From contig NZ_FOZJ01000001.1 of assembly GCF_900114345.1 (NCBI RefSeq), forward strand, positions 744,001 through 808,000: DNA of 64,000 bases, in the 5' to 3' direction. Below, piece after piece: positions 58,289 through 64,000 of this stretch (the first letter of the stretch is position 1; each line of letters opens with the position of its first letter). Origin of the DNA: Microbacterium sp. cf046 (GTDB lineage Bacteria > Actinomycetota > Actinomycetes > Actinomycetales > Microbacteriaceae). Position numbers and translations under genes: made by a program. The notes beneath the pieces were generated by a model that made no database searches, was not told the DNA's origin, and saw only the letters and a list, made by a program, of their open reading frames with translations.

Positions 58289-59220
58289 CCACCACGGCCT
58301 CCATCGTCGCGGCTGAGGAAGCCATCATCCACAGCCCGAAGCGGCGCCGGCGTGCGCCGGGCTCGGGCAGGCAGCGGGCGCTGCTGGGAACGCTGCGATG
58401 GGTCACGATCTCGCTCTACCTCATCGCGGTCCTCCTGCCGTTCGCCTACATGGCGATGCTGTCGGTGCGTCCGATCGAGAGCCTGCTGCGCAACCCGGAT
58501 CAATTCCTGCCGGCGTGGAATGAGCTCACGTTCGACACGTATCGCACGGTGCTCGCTCCGGTCTCCGACGGCGGCCAAGGATTCCTGACCTTCCTCGGCA
58601 ACAGTGCGATCGTGGCGATCTCGTCAGTCATCCTGGCGCTGCTCATCGCGATCCCGGGCTCCTACGCCATCGCGCGCCTGCCGTTCTTCGGTCGTCGCCA
58701 GGTGAGCGCGCTGTTCCTCGCGACCTACCTGTTCCCCGCGATCGTCATCGCCATCCCGCTGTTCGTGATCTTCACGCGCATGGGGCTGCGAGGATCCCTG
58801 CTCGGGCTCGTGCTCGTCTACACCGCGCAGACCGTGCCGGTGGCGATCTACATGATGCGCAACTACTTCGAGACCGTGCCCGAATCGATCGAGGAGGCGG
58901 GCCTCATGGACGGCCTCTCGCGCATCGGGGTGCTGCGGCGCATCACGATCCGTCTGGCGACGCCGTCGATCATGGCGACCGGGCTGTTCGTGTTCATGAT
59001 CGCGTGGAACGAGTTCCTGTTCGCGCTGCTCTTCCTGGTCGACCGCCGCCCGCTCTGGACGGTCTCGCTGGGGCTCGCGCAGCTTTCGGGGAGCATCGAG
59101 GTGCCGACTACAGTTCTGATGGCAGGTTCCGTGGTGCTGACACTCCCGATCATCATTCTGTTCTTCCTCACCGAACGGCTGCTCACGGGCGGGCTCACCG
59201 CGGGCGCGGAGAAGGGATGA
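58285..59220 (+). CDS. Sugar ABC transporter permease (MalG-like)
   Basis: A 311-aa permease of six helices. PESIEEAGLMDGLSRIGVLRRITIRLATPSI is the EAA loop, and SLYLIAVLLPFAYMAMLSVRPIESL opens TM1 in MalG manner. ATG overlaps the stop of MalF-like gene (ATGA) and its stop overlaps the ROK gene (ATGA). It forms the channel with the preceding subunit. Confidence 0.92.
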   Translation: MTTTASIVAAEEAIIHSPKRRRRAPGSGRQRALLGTLRWVTISLYLIAVLLPFAYMAMLSVRPIESLLRNPDQFLPAWNELTFDTYRTVLAPVSDGGQGFLTFLGNSAIVAISSVILALLIAIPGSYAIARLPFFGRRQVSALFLATYLFPAIVIAIPLFVIFTRMGLRGSLLGLVLVYTAQTVPVAIYMMRNYFETVPESIEEAGLMDGLSRIGVLRRITIRLATPSIMATGLFVFMIAWNEFLFALLFLVDRRPLWTVSLGLAQLSGSIEVPTTVLMAGSVVLTLPIIILFFLTERLLTGGLTAGAEKG

Positions 59221-60404
59221 CGGTGACGGCTCTCACAGGCAGCGCGACGGCGGGCGAGATCCTCGAGCTGGTGCGATCCGGACGCGCTCGCACCCGGCGC
59301 GAAGTGCAGGAGCTCACCGGCCTGTCGCGGTCGACGCTGTCACTGCGGATGTCGCAGCTGCTGGCCGCCGGGTACCTGCGGGAGTCCGGCCAGGCCGCCG
59401 CGACGACGGGTCGGCCGGCACGGATCCTCACGTTCGACGAGGCGCGGCAGATCGTGCTGTCTGTCGACATCGGCGCCACCCACGCAAAGCTCGCGGTGTT
59501 GGATGCCGGCAGCACGGTGTTGATGGAGGCTCAGGCCGAGATCGACATCAGCGCACCGCCGGAGCTCACTCTGCGCAGCCTCGCGAGGCGGCTGACCGAG
59601 CTGCTCACGCGGTCGGAGCGGACCCTGTCTGCGGTGGCAGGCGTAGGAGTCGGCATCCCGGCCCCCGTGCGGTTCTCGACGCAGCGCCCCAACAATCCGC
59701 CGCTCATGCGGGCGTGGCACGACTTCCCGATCGCGGAGACGCTGGAGTCGCTCCTGGGCGTCCCGGTCTTCGTCGACAACGACGCCAACCTGATGGGTCT
59801 CGGCGAAGCCAGGGACCGCTACCCTGACTCACCCAGCGTGCTGTTCGTGAAGGTCGGCACCGGAATCGGCGCCGGCGTGATCCTGCACGGTCAGCCCGAG
59901 CGGGGGATCGCTGGCGGCGCCGGCGACATCGGCCACATCCGCATCGTCGACGGCGCGGCTGCACACCTCTGCACCTGCGGCGCGGTGGGCTGCCTCGCCA
60001 CGGAGGCGAGCGGCGGGGCGATCGTCCGGATGCTGCGCGAGGAGGGGCGCGATGTGCGCTCTGCGGGCGACGTCAATCGCCTCGTCAACGCCGGCGACCC
60101 GCGCGCCATCGAACTCACGCAGCGGGCCGGGCGCCTGCTCGGCGACGTCCTGGCGACATCGGTCGCACTCCTCAACCCGGCCGTGCTCGTCATCGGCGGA
60201 GTGATGGCCGATCCCGGCACCGTCCTCGTCGACAGCGTGCGGGATCGTGTCTATGAGCGCACCGTGCCGATGTCGACCAGGGAGCTGTTCATCACCGCGA
60301 GCTCGCTCGGCGCCGACGCCGCCATCCAGGGCGCCAGGCACATGGTCATCGATCAGACCTTCTCGGCAGCTGCCGTGGACAGCCGGCTGCAGTTGGCCAG
60401 CTGA
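59217..60404 (+). CDS. ROK family transcriptional regulator
   Basis: A 395-aa NagC/XylR-type protein. An N-terminal winged helix (EILELVRSGRARTRREVQELTGLSRSTLSLRMSQLL) precedes the ROK sugar kinase fold: VLSVDIGATHAKLAVLD, GVGIPAPV, VFVDNDANLMGLGEA, VKVGTGIGAGVIL and GDIGHIRIVDG. The zinc site is CTCGAVGC, as in ROK regulators, with catalytic Asp of DND kept. It likely senses the imported sugar and controls the divergent operons. Coupled to the permease (ATGA) and followed by the ADP-ribosylglycohydrolase-family gene with a one-base overlap. Confidence 0.92.
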   Translation: MTVTALTGSATAGEILELVRSGRARTRREVQELTGLSRSTLSLRMSQLLAAGYLRESGQAAATTGRPARILTFDEARQIVLSVDIGATHAKLAVLDAGSTVLMEAQAEIDISAPPELTLRSLARRLTELLTRSERTLSAVAGVGVGIPAPVRFSTQRPNNPPLMRAWHDFPIAETLESLLGVPVFVDNDANLMGLGEARDRYPDSPSVLFVKVGTGIGAGVILHGQPERGIAGGAGDIGHIRIVDGAAAHLCTCGAVGCLATEASGGAIVRMLREEGRDVRSAGDVNRLVNAGDPRAIELTQRAGRLLGDVLATSVALLNPAVLVIGGVMADPGTVLVDSVRDRVYERTVPMSTRELFITASSLGADAAIQGARHMVIDQTFSAAAVDSRLQLAS

Positions 60405-61789
60405 TGCTCCACGATCCCCTTCTCCCATCTCAACTGGCCGCCTACGAGCTCTTGCAGCGCGATGAGTCCGGCTTCGATGTCGCTCGATTCGTCGACGGCG
60501 CCATCCGGCCGGATGAGTACGACCCGCCCGAGCCGGAGCTCCTGCTCGCGCAGCTCGAATCCACCGCCAGGAGACCGGGCTGGCCATACATCGAGCCCGA
60601 GTCCCTCGACGACATCCTCCCGGCCTCGCCCTCTGAGCCGATTCCGCCGCTCCCCGCGTACGACCGCTATCTCGGCGCCTGGCTCGGCCGGATCGCCGGG
60701 TGCAATCTCGGCAAGCCCATCGAGGAGGGCCGGATCTGGACGAGCGCGCGCATCCGCGAGTACCTCGAACGCGCCGCGAGCTACCCGCTGCGCGACTACA
60801 TCCCGGTCCTCGATCCGATGCCCGAAGGCTTCGAGCTTCGAGACAACTGGCCCGAGACGACCCGCGGGAATGTGGACGGGTCAGCACGCGATGACGACAT
60901 CGACTACCCGATCCTCGGACTGCTTCTGCTGGAGCAGCGCGGAGCGGAGTTGACGACAGCCGACGTCGCGGAAGGATGGTTGGCCTACCTTCCATACGCC
61001 CGGGTCTACACCGCCGAGCGCGCCACCTACGTGAATCTCCTTCACGGCATCCCCGCGGATGCTGCGGGCGAGCACCGCAACCCCTGGCGCGAGTGGGTCG
61101 GCGCCCTCATCCGAGGTGACGTATTCGGCTGGACCCACCCTGGGCGTCCGATCGCGGCTGCGCGCCTGGCGTACCGCGATGCACGGCTCTCGCATCGGGC
61201 GAACGGCGTCTACGGAGAGATGTGGAGCGCCGCCCTCACGGCATCCGCCCTCGTCGAGCGGAACGTGGAGCCGGTGCTCGAACGTTCGATGGCCGTCGTG
61301 CCCGCCGGCTCCCGGCTCGCCGAGGCAATCGACCTCGTGCGCGGGCTGCACCGGTCCGGTGCGACCTGGGACGACGCGCTGGATGAGATCAAGACGCAGT
61401 ACGGCCACTATGAGTGGGTGCACACGATCGGCAACGCCGCACTGATCACGGCGGGGCTGCTCTGGTCGGAGGGTGACTTCGCGACCGGAGTCGGCAACAC
61501 CGTCCAGGGAGGATGGGACACCGACTCGAACGGTGCCACGGTCGGATCGGTGCTCGGCGCGCTGCTCGGCGCCGACGCGCTGCCGGCGCAGTTCGTCCAG
61601 CCGCTCGACGACCGCACACGATCGGCGGTGTTCGGCTTCGACCACTCGCGCATCAGCGCCCTCGCCGAACGCACCCGATCCCTTGCCGCACGCTTCGCCG
61701 GCGACGCCGGCGACGACGACGCGCACGCTCGAGCGCCGCTAGCATCGCGACATGAACCGTCTTGGCCCGGAGAGCGCGTGGGATCCTGA
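60404..61789 (+). CDS. ADP-ribosylglycohydrolase (DraG) family protein
   Basis: A 461-aa all-alpha Mg-dependent hydrolase. Its family marks are LGAWLGRIAGCNLGKPIEEGR (90-110), GSARDDDIDYPILGLLLLE (acidic cluster 163-165, the Mg site) and TVQGGWDTDSNGATVGSVLGALLGA (DTD 372-374, second Mg site). An N-terminal ~85-residue extension precedes the DraG core. The DraG fold also includes enzymes that release ribose or other sugars from small glycosides, often in ABC transport clusters with PfkB kinases as here. Role in N-glycoside or nucleoside-like cleavage is inference. The stop lies 38 nt inside the next gene. Confidence 0.88.
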   Translation: MLHDPLLPSQLAAYELLQRDESGFDVARFVDGAIRPDEYDPPEPELLLAQLESTARRPGWPYIEPESLDDILPASPSEPIPPLPAYDRYLGAWLGRIAGCNLGKPIEEGRIWTSARIREYLERAASYPLRDYIPVLDPMPEGFELRDNWPETTRGNVDGSARDDDIDYPILGLLLLEQRGAELTTADVAEGWLAYLPYARVYTAERATYVNLLHGIPADAAGEHRNPWREWVGALIRGDVFGWTHPGRPIAAARLAYRDARLSHRANGVYGEMWSAALTASALVERNVEPVLERSMAVVPAGSRLAEAIDLVRGLHRSGATWDDALDEIKTQYGHYEWVHTIGNAALITAGLLWSEGDFATGVGNTVQGGWDTDSNGATVGSVLGALLGADALPAQFVQPLDDRTRSAVFGFDHSRISALAERTRSLAARFAGDAGDDDAHARAPLASRHEPSWPGERVGS

Positions 61790-62966
61790 CGTCGAGCGCT
61801 GGACGACGAGGCGGGGCCTGTGGCGTGCGACCGCGATCTTCTTCCGCGCTGTGCTCCTCGCGTGCGTTATCGCGGCCCTTGCCACACTCGTCCTCGGCTA
61901 CGGCGATGAACGGATGGCGGAGTTCGCGCAGTTCGCGCCGGTGCTTCTCTCTGCGATCGGGGCGCCGTTCGCGTTGAGCGCCGACCCGGTGCTGCCGGCG
62001 CTGATCGCCGTGCTCATCACCCTCGTGGTCGGCCAGGGCGCCGCGACCGAGTCGCGCTTCCTGCTCTGGGCAGCCGGTGCCAGCGCGACCCTCGGCGTTG
62101 CGTGGGCGCTGCTGGCATCACTCACGCTCTTCGACGAGGCAGCTCGTCTGCTGCCTGAAGTGCTCGCGATGGTGGCGGCCTGTGCCGCGATGGCGTTCGT
62201 CGTCTTGATTCTCGGGGCGGTGATCACGGGCTTTTCGCCATTTGTCATTGACAAGCGCGAGCAGCAATTGACCGTTTCCGCTCGGACACTCAAGGAGGAG
62301 CTGAGCTCGCTCCAGGACCGAGTCGGTGTCCTGGCGCACGACGAGAAAGCAGCGGATCCGTCCTCGCCTCCGGCATCGATCAATATCGCCCGGTCGTTCG
62401 GGTCCGTCGGGCTCTGGTATCTCGCGTCGCCCCTGATCGCCTTCGCCCTGTCCATGGTCGTCCTTCAGCCCGTGACACCACAGCAGACGACCGCGAACCT
62501 CTACTTCGCGCTGCTGATCGCGTTCTTCTCCGTCGCCGTGCTCGCGTGCCTGCACGCAACAGTCCACCTGGCTTCGATCGCCACACGCAATGGCGGCGTG
62601 GTCCTCGCGATCGGGCTCTTCATTTCGGCATGCGTCACAGTCCTGTATGCCAGCGCGCTGGGTTCGCTGGCCGGTGCCGAGCGCGGCGGTACGGTCATCG
62701 CGCTCGCGCTGTCGGCGATCGTCGTCGTCGCCTGGATCACAACGGTGCTCTTCCTCTGCATCGGAACAACCCGGCTGATCCCAGGGTTCGGTCGCTCGGT
62801 CGCGCGCGTCACGTTCGCGACGCACGCACTCCGGCTCGCGTGGATCCACCGGGAAGCCACGCGAATCGCCGCGCTCAATCGCCAGCCGGCCGCGGGCCTT
62901 GGCCTGGTCACCAGATCCCGGACGCCGCGAACGAGACTGCGCCGGAGTCGGGGACTCGGCCGCTGA
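61752..62966 (+). CDS. Polytopic membrane protein of unknown function
   Basis: A 404-aa protein with about nine or ten helices, separated in the middle by a hydrophilic coiled segment (KREQQLTVSARTLKEELSSLQDRVGVLAHDEKAADPSSP, ~172-213) and ending in an Arg-rich tail. I do not recognise a family. It begins 38 nt inside the ADP-ribosylglycohydrolase gene, but TAGCAT lies exactly six bases before its ATG, so it may have its own leaderless promoter rather than belong to the sugar operon. Confidence 0.75.
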   Translation: MNRLGPESAWDPDVERWTTRRGLWRATAIFFRAVLLACVIAALATLVLGYGDERMAEFAQFAPVLLSAIGAPFALSADPVLPALIAVLITLVVGQGAATESRFLLWAAGASATLGVAWALLASLTLFDEAARLLPEVLAMVAACAAMAFVVLILGAVITGFSPFVIDKREQQLTVSARTLKEELSSLQDRVGVLAHDEKAADPSSPPASINIARSFGSVGLWYLASPLIAFALSMVVLQPVTPQQTTANLYFALLIAFFSVAVLACLHATVHLASIATRNGGVVLAIGLFISACVTVLYASALGSLAGAERGGTVIALALSAIVVVAWITTVLFLCIGTTRLIPGFGRSVARVTFATHALRLAWIHREATRIAALNRQPAAGLGLVTRSRTPRTRLRRSRGLGR

Positions 62967-63761
62967 TCAGCGGGCGGCTGACTCCACTGCTGCGCGCGCC
63001 GCGCCGACCAGTACGGCGTCGAGCTCCGGCCCGGTGCAGTCGTGCCCGGCCCCGGCGATCTCCACTAGGCGTGCCCGGGGAAGGAGTCGGCACAGCTCCA
63101 GAGAGGCGCTTCGCGGACTGCGGGCGTCCTCCGTGCCACGAACGATGAGAGTCTCCGTCCGGATCGTCGGCAAAGCCGGGCGGAGGTCTTGCGCCATCAC
63201 AGGCAGCAGCGCCGTCGTGGTGGTGGGTCGCCAGTCGTCAAGGAGGCTTCGGGCGTGCGCGCGACGCTCCGCGTCGGCATCCGCCGCGAAGACGGAATCG
63301 AGGAACGCGTCTGCCCACTCGTCCGCAGGGTGCTCGATCGTGTACCGTACCGCCGCGATGCGCTCTGCAAGCGCGTCGGCCGAGAGCGACCCGCCCCAGC
63401 CGGCGTATGCGCCGACGAGGACCAGCCGGCCCACAGACGTGGGATGGTCGCGTGCGAGGAGCAGGGCGATCGTCGACCCGAGCGAGAAGCCTGCGACTGC
63501 GGGCTTTCGCAGTCCGAGGGCCGTGATGAACCCGGATGCTGCGCCTGCCCAGTCTGCGTCGACCCATCCGCTGGGAACATCTGCGGATTCACCGCACCCG
63601 GGGGCATCCCACGCGATCACATCGACGTGCGGGCTGAGCCGCTCGAGTTCTTCGGTCCAGACCCGGGAGTCTTCGAACGCTCCGTGAAAGAGGACGAGTG
63701 GCGCGCCCGTCCCGCGCCGCCGGTAGGCGATGCGCACTCCGTCGACCATGACTTCGGGCAT
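62967..63761 (-). CDS. Alpha/beta hydrolase
   Basis: A 264-aa hydrolase. MVDGVRIAYRRRGTGAPLVLFHGAFEDSRVW carries the HGxxxD-like oxyanion segment, VAGFSLGSTIALLLARDHP the nucleophile elbow (Ser in GFSLGS), LIVRGTEDARSP the acid strand and VEIAGAGHDCTGPEL the catalytic His. A lid of about 65 residues is at ~135-200. This ATG or one seven codons earlier (MEAYGRK) may be the start; GGAGG lies 14 bases ahead of this one. Esterase, lipase or C-C hydrolase; substrate unknown. It overlaps nothing; the next gene upstream is cut by the window edge. Confidence 0.85.
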   Translation of the reverse strand: MPEVMVDGVRIAYRRRGTGAPLVLFHGAFEDSRVWTEELERLSPHVDVIAWDAPGCGESADVPSGWVDADWAGAASGFITALGLRKPAVAGFSLGSTIALLLARDHPTSVGRLVLVGAYAGWGGSLSADALAERIAAVRYTIEHPADEWADAFLDSVFAADADAERRAHARSLLDDWRPTTTTALLPVMAQDLRPALPTIRTETLIVRGTEDARSPRSASLELCRLLPRARLVEIAGAGHDCTGPELDAVLVGAARAAVESAAR

Positions 63762-63837
63762 CTTGCGACCGTACGCCTCCATCCCAGTCCGGGGCGGCTC
63801 GCGCGTCCACCCCGCACTTCGGCGCGGGCTGAGTCCT

Positions 63838-64000
63838 TCAGCGGCGCACGTAGTCGTCGAGTTCGATTGCGTTCGATGCCGCGGTGATGCGCTTGGTCGC
63901 GCGGGCGATCGTCGCTTCGACATCACTGCCGGATAACTCCACGGTGCCCTTGCCGAGGTTCTCAGTCATGAGTCTCGCCGACTCGACGGCGAGCGCCTGG
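63838..64000 (-). CDS. C-terminal fragment of an unidentified gene (partial)
   Basis: A frame open from the right edge ends at TGA and gives about 53 residues: QALAVESARLMTENLGKG...EATIARATKRITAASNAIELDDYVRR. It is helical and charged, and codon use fits real coding sequence. The family cannot be named from this tail. It precedes the alpha/beta hydrolase on the same strand, with a gap of about 75 nt. Confidence 0.55.
   Translation of the reverse strand, partial: QALAVESARLMTENLGKGTVELSGSDVEATIARATKRITAASNAIELDDYVRR

Noticed and set aside
60404-61789. Toxin-antitoxin style protein ADP-ribosylation reversal (DarTG-like)
   Set aside because: No ADP-ribosyltransferase partner or macrodomain; the gene sits in a sugar transport operon.
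1-64000. tRNA, rRNA, CRISPR, insertion sequence or prophage features
   Set aside because: No cloverleaf-like run ending in CCA, no short regularly spaced repeats, and no transposase, integrase or phage motifs were seen in any frame.

Overview
The window is high-GC DNA (roughly 70% by eye) from an actinobacterium, most likely a Microbacterium-like member of the Microbacteriaceae. The reasons are the GC-rich third positions, frequent GTG starts, many ATGA/GTGA stop-start overlaps, several apparently leaderless genes (a TANNNT box six or seven bases before ATG/GTG), F420-type reductases, MsiK-style sugar ABC systems without their own ATPase, and a strong liking for GATGC/GCATC words. The species assignment is inference. 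No rRNA, tRNA, CRISPR array, transposase or phage gene was seen. Both ends cut through genes.

Layout. 0-8 kb: a truncated SDR; a three-gene aromatic catabolism operon (FAD monooxygenase, decarboxylase-type amidohydrolase, aldehyde dehydrogenase) divergent from an IclR regulator; then an M20 peptidase coupled to an Orn/Lys/Arg-type decarboxylase. 8-11 kb: a CDF cation transporter coupled to a short solute-binding-like lipoprotein, a flavodoxin-type protein, and a deazaflavin reductase coupled to a TetR. 11-16.5 kb: twin operators lie between that TetR and a glycoside utilisation operon (GPH-like MFS, a large alpha/beta-hydrolase-like protein of unknown family, GH30 glycosidase). 16.4-24 kb: ArsR/SRPBCC pair with perfect operators, a secreted NHL beta-propeller, PAP2 phosphatase, LLM oxidoreductase, HxlR and its divergent leaderless MFS, NTF2-like protein, TetR.

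24-29.5 kb: a tightly coupled signalling operon of GAF-GAF hybrid histidine kinase, receiver protein, receiver-nucleotide cyclase, and an ATP-grasp ligase related to the peptide ligase PGM1. This is the best candidate for an undescribed system. 29.5-34.8 kb: a reverse transsulfuration pair (CBS, cystathionine gamma-synthase/lyase) behind a leaderless Cys-rich leader peptide and an attenuator-like hairpin; aldo/keto reductase with coaBC; an NRDE protein. 34.8-43 kb: acyltransferase, a serine hydrolase homologue lacking its catalytic residues, small membrane proteins and lipoproteins, dodecin, a pentameric-ligand-gated-channel-like membrane protein, and a rhodanese. 43-50.9 kb: TetR with a GTAC-rich operator array opposite a quinone oxidoreductase-like gene; stress and acetyltransferase genes; a decayed SDR; an aldo/keto reductase; and a PEP mutase/isocitrate lyase family gene broken by one inserted base.

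50.9-61.8 kb: a divergent carbohydrate locus. Leftward: MDR dehydrogenase, TIM-barrel isomerase/epimerase, GH63-like hydrolase, ThuA-like protein, PfkB sugar kinase, all overlapping by 4 nt. Rightward: solute-binding lipoprotein, hairpin, two permeases, ROK regulator, ADP-ribosylglycohydrolase-family protein. Together they look like import of a glycoside, its cleavage and oxidation, and phosphorylation of a released sugar. The window ends with a polytopic membrane protein, an alpha/beta hydrolase and the 3' end of another gene.
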